Assembly (NCBI GenBank): GCA_910584055.1
Contig: CAJTZS010000017.1
Coordinates: 17,654 to 81,653 of the forward strand
DNA: 64,000 nt
Origin: an uncultured Muribaculaceae bacterium
Lineage (GTDB): Bacteria > Bacteroidota > Bacteroidia > Bacteroidales > Muribaculaceae
Direction: 5' to 3'
Shown here: piece after piece, positions 1 to 7,865 of the stretch
How positions within the stretch are numbered: the first letter of the stretch is position 1
Layout: every line of letters begins with the position of its first letter
The notes under the pieces: generated by a model
What the model was told of the DNA's origin: nothing
The model's input: the letters and a program-made list of their open reading frames with translations, nothing else
Database searches by the model: none
Made by a program: the position numbers and the translations under genes

Positions 1-138
1 GGATATCAGATAGTAAGTCTTCTTCACAAACTGGCAGACGAGGGCCGCACTATTCTTATGGCAACGCATAATATGCAGATGGTTGAGGATTTTCCGGCTC
101 GTGTCTTGCGCTGTAACGACAAAGAATTGTTGGGCTAA
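1..138 (+). CDS. ftsE: FtsE-like ABC transporter ATP-binding protein, C-terminal fragment
   Basis: The window opens inside an ORF; 45 codons and a TAA stop are visible. The residues include LADEGRTILMATHN, the region around the switch histidine (H-loop) of an ABC ATPase, followed by a short tail typical of FtsE-type proteins. FtsE works with FtsX at the division site. The symbol is inferred from the short C-terminus and the MATHN motif; another small ABC ATPase such as LolD is possible because the Walker motifs lie outside the window. Confidence 0.6.
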   Translation, partial: GYQIVSLLHKLADEGRTILMATHNMQMVEDFPARVLRCNDKELLG

Positions 139-189
139 TATGGTTTCATAACGTAAAAAAACACTTTTAAAGAAAAAAATCAGATAAAG

Positions 190-221
190 TTTTAAATTAG
201 TGAAAATATTATTTAACTTTG
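190..221 (+). promoter_or_regulatory. Bacteroidetes-type promoter for mutAB
   Basis: The sequence TAACTTTG at 214-221 matches the -7 consensus TAnnTTTG. A T-rich TTTT at 190-193 sits 20 bp upstream where the -33 TTTG is expected. Transcription would start near 227, leaving a leader of about 110 nt before mutA. I saw no B12-box or other cobalamin riboswitch core in that leader. Confidence 0.55.
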
Positions 222-337
222 CATAACGTTGCACGCACGATGCAGGAAAGGTTATAATAACATATTCCGCTGTGCGACCATGAACTACACAGGTTAATAA
301 TTGAACCAATCTATATCATAAACAAAAGCTATTTGCA

Positions 338-2194
338 ATGGCAGAAAAAAAAGAAACTCTTTTCGACGCGTTCTCACCTGTCTCCACTGAAGAGTGGAAG
401 GCTAAGATTACCGCCGACTTGAAGGGTGCGGATTTCGACAAGAAACTTGTCTGGCGCACTAATGAAGGCTTTAATGTTCAGCCTTTCTATAGAAGGGAAG
501 ATATTGAAGGCCTTTCTACAATCGGTTCGCTCCCGGGCGAATTCCCCTATGTGAGAGGTACTCGCGACAACAATGACTGGCTTATCCGTCAGGAAGTGCA
601 AGGAGCTACAGATGAAGAGCTCAACGCGCATGCCCGTCATATCCTTGACAAAGGTGCGGAGTCCCTCGGCTTCACTTTCCATCATGGTAAAGGTGACGCA
701 GACCTTAATGTGATCCTCAAGGATATTGACCTTAAGAAGGTTGAAATCAACATTACATGCTGCCCCGGCAAAGCTGTGGCGGTTGCTGAGCAGCTTGTTG
801 CAATCATCAAGGCTGCAGGCGCTGAAAAAGAATTCCGCGGATCAATCGACTATAATCCGTTCCGCCGTCTCCTCAAACATGGCCTTCCTTTCCCCAAGGA
901 CGCTGCAAAAGAGGGGAAAGCACTTTACGAAGCAGTAAAAGACGTGAAAGGTCTCCGTTGTTATGCTGTTGACAGCTTCATGTTCAACAACGCAGGAGCA
1001 TTCATAACACAGGAACTCGGTTATGCCCTTGCATGGGGTGCTGAATGGCTCACCATGCTGACAGAAGAAGGGCTTACGGCTGATGAAGTTGCAGCTCGCG
1101 TGAAATTCAACATGGGCATCTCTTCCAACTATTTCATGGAGCTTGCAAAATTCCGTGCAGGCCGTATGCTTTGGGCCGAGATTGTGAAGGCATATAATGC
1201 AGCGGAAGAAAACTGCAAGATGTTTGTGCATGCAGTCACCAGCAAATTCAACCAGACACTTTACGATTCACATGTGAATCTTCTCCGTTCGATGACAGAG
1301 ACAATGAGTGCCGCGCTTGCAGGTGTTGATTCACTTGAGACACTTCCGTTCGATCTTTGCTATAAGAACCCGGATGAGTTCAGTGAGAGAATCGCCCGCA
1401 ACCAGCAAGTTCTGTTGCGCGAGGAGTCTCATCTTGATAAGGTGGTTGACCCCGCAGGCGGTTCCTACTATATTGAAACCCTCACGGCCTCGATTGCAGA
1501 GCAGGCATGGAAAGTTTTCAACGAAGTTGAGGACAATGGCGGTTTTGACGCCATGCTTGCAAAAGGTGAGATTCAAGCAAAGGTTAATGAATCAGGTGTT
1601 AAGCGTCATCTTGATGTAGCGCGCCGCAAAGAGAATCTCCTCGGCACCAACCAGTATCCCAATTTCAATGAGAAGGCTCTTGACAAGGTTAGTGAAGGCA
1701 GCTGCTGCAAATGCGGATGCAATGCAGGAGAGGCTCAGGACGGTGCTGTCGAATGGCTTAACTTCGACCGCGCTGCGAGCCAGTTCGAGCAGTTACGTCT
1801 CGACACAGAGCGTGCGTCACATCGTCCGAAAGTGTTCATGCTTACCATCGGTAACCTTGCGATGCGTCTTGCGCGTGCACAGTTCTCCTCAAACTTCTTC
1901 GGATGTGCCGGGTACGAAATCATTGACAACATCGGCTTCAACACTGTTAAAGAGGGCGTAGATGCCGCTATGGAGAAAGGTGCCGACATCGTGGTTCTCT
2001 GTTCAAGCGATGATGAATATGCAGAGTTCGCTCCGGAGGCATATAAAGAGCTTGCCGGTCGTGCCATGTTTGTAGTTGCCGGTGCTCCCGCATGTATGGA
2101 AGAGCTCAAGGCGCAAGGTATCGAGAATTTCATTCACGTGAGAGTAAATGTGCTCGACACGCTTATCGGATTTAACGCTAAACTCCTCAAATGA
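338..2194 (+). CDS. mutA: Methylmalonyl-CoA mutase, small (beta) subunit
   Basis: The 618-residue protein is the non-catalytic subunit of the B12-dependent mutase that interconverts succinyl-CoA and methylmalonyl-CoA in the propionate/succinate pathway. It has the family TIM-barrel sequence (MGISSNYFMELAKFRAGRMLWAE region, then VVDPAGGSYYIE) and a degenerate C-terminal cobalamin-like Rossmann domain that lacks the DxHxxG ligand motif, as is usual for MutA. The stop overlaps the start of mutB, so the subunits are probably translationally coupled. Between the two domains there is an unusual cysteine cluster, C456-C457-K-C459-G-C461, discussed as a finding. The ATG at 338 follows the promoter at 190-221. 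Confidence 0.96.
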   Translation: MAEKKETLFDAFSPVSTEEWKAKITADLKGADFDKKLVWRTNEGFNVQPFYRREDIEGLSTIGSLPGEFPYVRGTRDNNDWLIRQEVQGATDEELNAHARHILDKGAESLGFTFHHGKGDADLNVILKDIDLKKVEINITCCPGKAVAVAEQLVAIIKAAGAEKEFRGSIDYNPFRRLLKHGLPFPKDAAKEGKALYEAVKDVKGLRCYAVDSFMFNNAGAFITQELGYALAWGAEWLTMLTEEGLTADEVAARVKFNMGISSNYFMELAKFRAGRMLWAEIVKAYNAAEENCKMFVHAVTSKFNQTLYDSHVNLLRSMTETMSAALAGVDSLETLPFDLCYKNPDEFSERIARNQQVLLREESHLDKVVDPAGGSYYIETLTASIAEQAWKVFNEVEDNGGFDAMLAKGEIQAKVNESGVKRHLDVARRKENLLGTNQYPNFNEKALDKVSEGSCCKCGCNAGEAQDGAVEWLNFDRAASQFEQLRLDTERASHRPKVFMLTIGNLAMRLARAQFSSNFFGCAGYEIIDNIGFNTVKEGVDAAMEKGADIVVLCSSDDEYAEFAPEAYKELAGRAMFVVAGAPACMEELKAQGIENFIHVRVNVLDTLIGFNAKLLK

Positions 2195-4338
2195 TCATGA
2201 GACCGAATTTTAAAGAAATAGATATTACAAAAACCTTTGCCGGGAAAGGCCAGAAACCTGCAGCCGGTGAAGAATGGATGACAGCGGAGCTTATACCTGT
2301 CAAGCCCGTATATACAAAAGAGGATCTTGAGGGAATGGAACATCTCGATTTCGTATCGGGTATTCCACCGTTCCTGCGCGGTCCGTACAGCGCGATGTAC
2401 CCTTTGCGCCCCTGGACAATCCGCCAGTATGCAGGATTCTCTACGGCAGCTGAATCAAATGCATTCTATCGCCGCAACCTTGCGTCGGGACAGAAGGGTC
2501 TTTCTGTGGCGTTCGACCTTCCTACTCATCGCGGTTATGATGCAGACCACGAGCGCGTTGTCGGCGATGTAGGTAAAGCCGGTGTTTCAATCTGTTCTCT
2601 CGAGGATATGAAAGTTCTTTTCGACGGTATCCCATTGAACAAGATGTCCGTGTCAATGACCATGAATGGTGCTGTTCTTCCGGTTCTCGCATTCTATATC
2701 AATGCAGGTCTCGAGCAGGGTGCAAAACTCGATGAGATGGCAGGAACAATCCAGAACGATATCCTTAAGGAGTTCATGGTGCGTAACACCTACATCTACC
2801 CGCCGGCATTCTCAATGAAGATTATCGCCGACATATTCGAGTATACATCGAAAAACATGCCTAAGTTCAACTCGATCTCCATCTCCGGTTATCACATGCA
2901 GGAGGCCGGTGCGACGGCAGATATCGAGCTTGCATATACACTTGCCGACGGTCTTGAGTATCTTCGTGCCGGTGTGAACGCAGGTATGGATATTGATGCA
3001 TTCGCTCCCCGTCTGTCATTCTTCTGGGGTATTTCTATGAACTACTTTATGGAGATCGCCAAGATGCGTGCGGCCCGTATGCTCTGGGCCAAGATTGTTA
3101 AGCAGTTCAATCCAAAGAATCCTAAATCTCTTGCGCTCCGCACACACTGCCAGACTTCAGGATGGTCACTTACAGAGCAGGATCCGTTCAACAATGTTGG
3201 CCGTACATGTGTAGAAGCTATGGGTGCCGTACTCGGTCACACACAGTCTCTCCACACCAACGCTCTTGACGAGGCTATCGCGCTTCCGACAGATTTCTCA
3301 GCACGTATCGCACGTAACACGCAGATCTATATCCAGGATGAGACTTATGTTACAAAACAGGTCGATCCGTGGGGTGGTAGCTATTACGTAGAGTCTCTTA
3401 CAAATGAGATTGCACACCGTGCATGGGAACATATCCAGGAGATTGAGAAACTCGGAGGCATGGCCAAGGCTATCGAAACAGGTCTTCCGAAACTTAAGAT
3501 CGAAGAAGCAGCAGCCCGCACACAGGCTCATATCGACAAGGGAACACAGACAATCGTCGGTATCAACAAATTCCGTCTCGACCATGAGGACCCGATCGAT
3601 ATCCTTGAGGTTGACAACACTGAGGTCCGCAAAGAGCAGTGCGCACGTCTTGAGGAACTTAAGAAGAATCGCGACGAGGCTGCCGTTCAGGAAGCTCTCG
3701 CCAAGATTACTGAGGCTGTGAAAGATCCGTCGAAGGGCAACCTTCTTGATCTCGCTGTCAAGGCAGCCGGTCTTCGCGCATCTCTCGGTGAGATCTCAGA
3801 TGCATGCGAGGCAGTGGTAGGACGTTATAAAGCAGTAATCAAAACTATTTCAGGCGTGTATTCAAATGAAGAGAAGGGCGATCCCGAATTTGAGGAGGCT
3901 CGCAAGGCTGTTGCAGATTTTGCAGCCCGCGAAGGTCGTCAGCCGCGTATAATGATTGCCAAGATGGGTCAGGACGGTCACGACCGTGGTGCCAAGGTTG
4001 TAGCAACAGGTTATGCTGACTGTGGATTCGATGTGGATATGGGACCATTGTTCCAGACTCCGGCCGAGGCTGCGCGTCAGGCAGTGGAGAATGACGTTCA
4101 TGTCCTGGGAGTTTCCTCACTTGCAGCCGGTCATAAGACCTTGATTCCCCAGGTAATCGAGGAGCTTAAGAAACTTGGACGGGAGGATATTATGGTGACT
4201 GCAGGCGGTGTTATACCCGCACAGGATTATGATTTCCTTTATAAGGCAGGTGTCGCAGCTATCTTTGGTCCCGGCACACGCATCCCCAAGAGTGCTATTG
4301 AAATGATCCGTCTTCTTAACGAAGACCGTGCCGAATAA
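2191..4338 (+). CDS. mutB: Methylmalonyl-CoA mutase, large (alpha, catalytic) subunit
   Basis: The protein of 715 residues is the catalytic B12-binding subunit. The N-terminal TIM barrel contains the substrate-binding stretch FDLPTHRGYDAD, and the C-terminal domain has the cobalamin motif D595-G-H597-D-R-G, in which H597 is the expected axial cobalt ligand. It overlaps mutA by four bases (ATGA); a second in-frame ATG two codons later is an alternative start. The partner genes normally needed (epimerase, carboxylase, MeaB) are not in this window. A GC-rich hairpin follows the stop. Confidence 0.97.
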   Translation: MIMRPNFKEIDITKTFAGKGQKPAAGEEWMTAELIPVKPVYTKEDLEGMEHLDFVSGIPPFLRGPYSAMYPLRPWTIRQYAGFSTAAESNAFYRRNLASGQKGLSVAFDLPTHRGYDADHERVVGDVGKAGVSICSLEDMKVLFDGIPLNKMSVSMTMNGAVLPVLAFYINAGLEQGAKLDEMAGTIQNDILKEFMVRNTYIYPPAFSMKIIADIFEYTSKNMPKFNSISISGYHMQEAGATADIELAYTLADGLEYLRAGVNAGMDIDAFAPRLSFFWGISMNYFMEIAKMRAARMLWAKIVKQFNPKNPKSLALRTHCQTSGWSLTEQDPFNNVGRTCVEAMGAVLGHTQSLHTNALDEAIALPTDFSARIARNTQIYIQDETYVTKQVDPWGGSYYVESLTNEIAHRAWEHIQEIEKLGGMAKAIETGLPKLKIEEAAARTQAHIDKGTQTIVGINKFRLDHEDPIDILEVDNTEVRKEQCARLEELKKNRDEAAVQEALAKITEAVKDPSKGNLLDLAVKAAGLRASLGEISDACEAVVGRYKAVIKTISGVYSNEEKGDPEFEEARKAVADFAAREGRQPRIMIAKMGQDGHDRGAKVVATGYADCGFDVDMGPLFQTPAEAARQAVENDVHVLGVSSLAAGHKTLIPQVIEELKKLGREDIMVTAGGVIPAQDYDFLYKAGVAAIFGPGTRIPKSAIEMIRLLNEDRAE

Positions 4339-4359
4339 GTCATAAACTTATCTTCATAT

Positions 4360-4389
4360 GGGAGCGACGGCCGGATGGTCGCCGCTCCC
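4360..4389 (+). terminator. Hairpin after mutB
   Basis: GGGAGCG (4360-4366) pairs with CGCTCCC (4383-4389), and the stem extends inward with partial pairing. Only a weak T-rich tail follows, so termination may be partial. Confidence 0.55.
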
Positions 4390-4400
4390 TCTATTCAAAA

Positions 4401-4440
4401 TATACTATGAGTGATAATCATATACTATGAATGATAATCT
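4401..4440 (+). repeat. 20-bp tandem duplication over the start codon, creating a 7-codon leader ORF
   Basis: Two adjacent 20-bp units (4401-4420 and 4421-4440) differ at two positions, and both contain TATACTATGA. The first ATG (4407) opens a 7-codon ORF, Met-Ser-Asp-Asn-His-Ile-Leu, whose TGA (4428-4430) overlaps the second ATG (4427) of the next gene in an ATGA arrangement. Confidence 0.7.
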
Positions 4441-5182
4441 CTATTCAATAGAAGAGGAAGACAATACCCCCGAATACAGCATCGAAGACAATAATCTCTC
4501 CGATGCGACAAACGAATATGTGCTTGATGATGAAAATAATGACTCTGAATCTTATGAATATGCAATAGAAGATGAAATTAAGAGAATCGAGGAGAAGGAT
4601 GCTGAGGCTTGGACCGGTAATACAAATGAATCAAAGCTGTCTCCTTTCGGATTGATATTCAAGATTCTTGCCAATCCTGTCCAAGGATGGAAGGCTTTGA
4701 AAAGGAGTAAGTATTCAGCAGATACTATTGCTTCCGCCACATTATATCCGTTATCGGCAATGGCTGCCCTATCGGAATATACATCACTTTTTTATGATGC
4801 GGAAACCACTGTTACTTCTCTGCTTGTGCCTGCCATAATTACTTTCATCACATTTTTCTTCGGCTATTTCTCTGTTTTACTTTTAGGAGATATCTTGCTC
4901 CGGAAGGAAGCGAAGAAAACCCTGCACACATATTATGGCAAAGAATATGTGATGGTGAATATATCTACCCTCATATTGTTCTATATTTTATACCGGCTAT
5001 TTCCGTTGGCCGGGCCGATTGTCGCTTTTTTACCGTTATGGACAATATATATAGCCTGTAAGGGCGTTAAACTATTTAGACTTCCGGCTGATAAAGAGGT
5101 AGGCACATGCGGGATGCTGTCTGTCCTGATAATAGGATGTCCTCTTTTCTGGAACTGGCTTTTTAATGAAATTATGTTATAA
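4427..5182 (+). CDS. Yip1-like multi-pass membrane protein
   Basis: The product has 251 residues. The first 80 or so are very acidic (Glu/Asp/Asn-rich) and probably cytoplasmic. They are followed by a PFGLIFKILANPVQGWKALK segment, which resembles the entry of Yip1-domain proteins, and then about five hydrophobic segments. Function is unknown; Yip1-family proteins of Bacteroidota are inner-membrane proteins of undefined role. The gene ends inside the upstream extension of smpB, so the two are probably co-transcribed. The start codon lies in the second unit of a 20-bp tandem duplication. Confidence 0.7.
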   Translation: MNDNLYSIEEEDNTPEYSIEDNNLSDATNEYVLDDENNDSESYEYAIEDEIKRIEEKDAEAWTGNTNESKLSPFGLIFKILANPVQGWKALKRSKYSADTIASATLYPLSAMAALSEYTSLFYDAETTVTSLLVPAIITFITFFFGYFSVLLLGDILLRKEAKKTLHTYYGKEYVMVNISTLILFYILYRLFPLAGPIVAFLPLWTIYIACKGVKLFRLPADKEVGTCGMLSVLIIGCPLFWNWLFNEIML

Positions 5183-5189
5183 TAATATA

Positions 5190-5642
5190 ATGAAAGCTGA
5201 TCAGGTAAATATCAAGAATAAACGTGCGAGATTTGATTATGAAATCTCCGATACGTATGTTGCCGGAATTGTATTGACCGGCACAGAAATCAAGTCGATA
5301 CGCGATGGCAAAGCCTCCCTGACCGATACATACTGCGTTGTTGAACGTGGGGAAGTATGGGTAAAAGGGATGAATATTTCAGAATATTTTTACGGCTCGT
5401 ACAATAACCACGTGGCGAGGAGAGACCGCAAACTGCTCCTCAATAGGAAAGAGATAGCAAAGATTGCAAAAGCCGCAGAAGATGCCGGTTTTACAATAGT
5501 CCCGATGCGAGTGTTCATTAATGACCGTGGCTTTGCCAAGATGCAAATAGGGATAGGGCGCGGTAAAAAACAATATGATAAGCGACAATCTATACGTGAG
5601 CGGGAGGACAAACGCAATATCGACAGGATGTTTAAGAAATAA
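5190..5642 (+). CDS. smpB: SsrA-binding protein
   Basis: The 150-residue protein binds tmRNA and takes part in rescue of stalled ribosomes. It carries the family core NKRARFDYEISDTYVAGI, then LTGTEIKSIRDGKASL, and a basic C-terminal tail (KRQSIREREDKRNIDRMFKK) that enters the mRNA channel. The frame is open from an ATG at 5166, but the ATG at 5190 gives the usual N-terminus and length and avoids overlap with the upstream gene. The U32 gene follows after 8 bp. Confidence 0.95.
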   Translation: MKADQVNIKNKRARFDYEISDTYVAGIVLTGTEIKSIRDGKASLTDTYCVVERGEVWVKGMNISEYFYGSYNNHVARRDRKLLLNRKEIAKIAKAAEDAGFTIVPMRVFINDRGFAKMQIGIGRGKKQYDKRQSIREREDKRNIDRMFKK

Positions 5643-5650
5643 GAGACGGA

Positions 5651-7426
5651 ATGAGGGCACTTGAATTGCTGGCACCGGCTGCCGACAAGTTTATAGCCAA
5701 GGAGGCAATCCTGCACGGCGCGGATGCCGTGTATATGGGCGCATCGAGTCATGGCGCACGTAAAAGCGCGGCAAATTCTATTGAGGACATAGCGGAAGTA
5801 GTGAAATTCGCACATCCATTCAGGGCGAAAGTATATGTGACTGTCAATACTCTTGTTTATGACAATGAGATCCATAATGTGGAGAAGCTTATTAACGCTC
5901 TCTATAAAGTCGGGGTCGATGCGGTGATTGTACAGGATATGGGCATTCTGAGAATGAACATACCTCCGATTGAACTTCATGCGAGCACACAATGCGATAC
6001 AAGAACTGTTGAGAAATCGCAGTTTCTTGAGAAGGTTGGGTTCTCACAGATTGTGCTCGCAAGGGAGCTATCGATTGATGAGATAAAAAATATATGCAAT
6101 CATGTCTCGGTTCCGGTGGAATGTTTTATTCATGGAGCGTTATGCGTGAGCTATTCAGGGAGGTGTCGCGCAAGTCAGGTTCAGACGGGAAGAAGTGCCA
6201 ACAGGGGAGAATGCTCCCAGATGTGTCGGCTGCCATACGATCTTGTAGATGCAGACGGTAATAAGATATTGAAAGGTAAATATCTGTTGTCGTTAAGAGA
6301 CTTCAATGCCTCCGAACAACTTTTGGAACTGATTGAAGCGGGTGTGTCGTCTTTCAAGATTGAAGGAAGGCTGAAGGATGTAACTTATGTAAAGAATATT
6401 ACGGCTTATTATAGACATCTCATAGACGATATCATATCATCAAATCCCGCACAATACTGTCGCTCATCGTATGGGAAAAGTGAAATCGCATTTCTCCCTG
6501 ATCCAAATAAAAGTTTCAACCGTGGGTTCACAACTTATTTCCTTGAGGGTCGTCATCAAAAACAGATGGCATCGTTGAGCACACCAAAATCTATGGGTGA
6601 AAGTATAGAGAATATAAGGGATTTAAATAATGGAGACGGAATAAGTTTCATTAACGAAAAGGGGCAATATGAAGGTGTGAGGGTCAATAAAATTGAAAGT
6701 GGAAGAATAATCGGCGCCAGGCCTTTTTATCTTCCCAAAGGGAGCGAGATAAGGCGCACATTCAATAGGGAATGGCAGACCGCTCTTGAAAGAACAACTG
6801 CAAAAAGGTTAATCAACCTTGATCTGGAGTTGGACGAGACAGGAATTACCGCGTCAGATGAAAGGGGGGTGAAGGTTAGGATTGGTCTGGATGTTGATAA
6901 ATTCAAGGCTGAAAAAGTAATGGAACCGGAGAAAGTATTCTCTAAATTGGGCAACACAATTTATCGGTTGAGAAGTTTCACCAATAATCTTAATCCGGAA
7001 ACATTTATACCGGCATCACAACTCACCGCTTTAAAAAGAGAAGTTTTAGAGGCTCTTGATATTTCAGCCCTGACAACTTATCCCTATTCCTACCGGAAAA
7101 CTGAAGATATGGAAATACCATATCTGAATAGTTGTGTATCTGCTGAGGAAAACGTGGCGAACGGACTGGCGGAAAAATTCTATAACGACCATAAGGGGAA
7201 GGTATGCGAAAGGGCAATCGAAGTCGTTCCAAATACAGACAGTGACATAGTAGTAATGAATACCCGTTACTGCTTGCGCAGGGAATTAGGTATATGTAAA
7301 AAAGAGAAGAACGGTTCGCATCCATTGGCAAAAGCACGTGAACCATTCTATATCGAATCAGGCAAAACCCGCTTTAAACTAACATTCGATTGCAAAAACT
7401 GCGAAATGAAGGTAATCAAATCTTGA
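5651..7426 (+). CDS. U32 family peptidase / RlhA-like protein
   Basis: The protein has 591 residues. The N-terminal half is the U32 barrel (LELLAPAADKF start, then ELHASTQCDTR). It contains the family signature ECFIHGALCVSYSGRC, followed by SANRGECSQMCRLPY, whose cysteines fit an iron-sulfur or metal site. In characterised relatives this family includes RlhA, needed for 23S rRNA cytidine hydroxylation, and collagenase-like PrtC; the length and cysteine pattern favour the RlhA side. It closes a short operon with smpB. A C-terminal cysteine-rich patch (TRYCLRRELGICKKEK, then CKNCEMKV) is also visible. Confidence 0.88.
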   Translation: MRALELLAPAADKFIAKEAILHGADAVYMGASSHGARKSAANSIEDIAEVVKFAHPFRAKVYVTVNTLVYDNEIHNVEKLINALYKVGVDAVIVQDMGILRMNIPPIELHASTQCDTRTVEKSQFLEKVGFSQIVLARELSIDEIKNICNHVSVPVECFIHGALCVSYSGRCRASQVQTGRSANRGECSQMCRLPYDLVDADGNKILKGKYLLSLRDFNASEQLLELIEAGVSSFKIEGRLKDVTYVKNITAYYRHLIDDIISSNPAQYCRSSYGKSEIAFLPDPNKSFNRGFTTYFLEGRHQKQMASLSTPKSMGESIENIRDLNNGDGISFINEKGQYEGVRVNKIESGRIIGARPFYLPKGSEIRRTFNREWQTALERTTAKRLINLDLELDETGITASDERGVKVRIGLDVDKFKAEKVMEPEKVFSKLGNTIYRLRSFTNNLNPETFIPASQLTALKREVLEALDISALTTYPYSYRKTEDMEIPYLNSCVSAEENVANGLAEKFYNDHKGKVCERAIEVVPNTDSDIVVMNTRYCLRRELGICKKEKNGSHPLAKAREPFYIESGKTRFKLTFDCKNCEMKVIKS

Positions 7427-7475
7427 GATGATCATGCAGCCGTTGCGAACAACAGCTGCTGCGACTCGATCATAG

Positions 7476-7865
7476 TCATGGGTGTGGAATAGAATCGGAG
7501 GGAAGGGAGTCGATAGGCAGGGGAGTGCGGGCATATTGACGTAGGAGAGAATCTCGGAGGATGATGAATCTGCTATTAAGATTGGTGAGGGTGTCATTCT
7601 CTCCTTCCGATATTTCATAATCAGCTCCTGCCGCATGTGCGTAGTTGAGCCGCGTTATCTCTTCGTCATATCTTTCACAAAGGGAGAAGAGCGTGACGCT
7701 GTCTTTAGCTCCTGCCATACTGTCAAGGTATAGGGTTGCGATGCGTTTACTCTCAACATAAAGCTCCCTCGCTTCCCCGCGAAGAGAGTGTTCATTTTTC
7801 TTGACACATGAGAAACTACAGGCCAGTGCGGTGCACAGAAATGTGATATATAACAGATTCTTCAT
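7476..7865 (-). CDS. Small lipoprotein of unknown function downstream of uvrA
   Basis: The 129-residue protein has a signal peptide ending in a lipobox-like ACSFSC, so it is probably lipid-anchored at Cys20. The rest is helical and charged, ending in a Pro/Ser/Asp-rich tail. I do not recognise the family. Its ATG overlaps the uvrA stop by four bases (ATGA), which implies translational coupling with uvrA. Confidence 0.65.
   Translation of the reverse strand: MKNLLYITFLCTALACSFSCVKKNEHSLRGEARELYVESKRIATLYLDSMAGAKDSVTLFSLCERYDEEITRLNYAHAAGADYEISEGENDTLTNLNSRFIILRDSLLRQYARTPLPIDSLPSDSIPHP

Noticed and set aside
221..337. Cobalamin riboswitch in the mutA leader
   Set aside because: No B12-box core (GCCACTG-like) or matching stem set; mutase genes need B12 but are not usually under this switch.
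3845..4120. Minus-strand ORFs within mutB
   Set aside because: Shadows of the conserved B12-binding domain.
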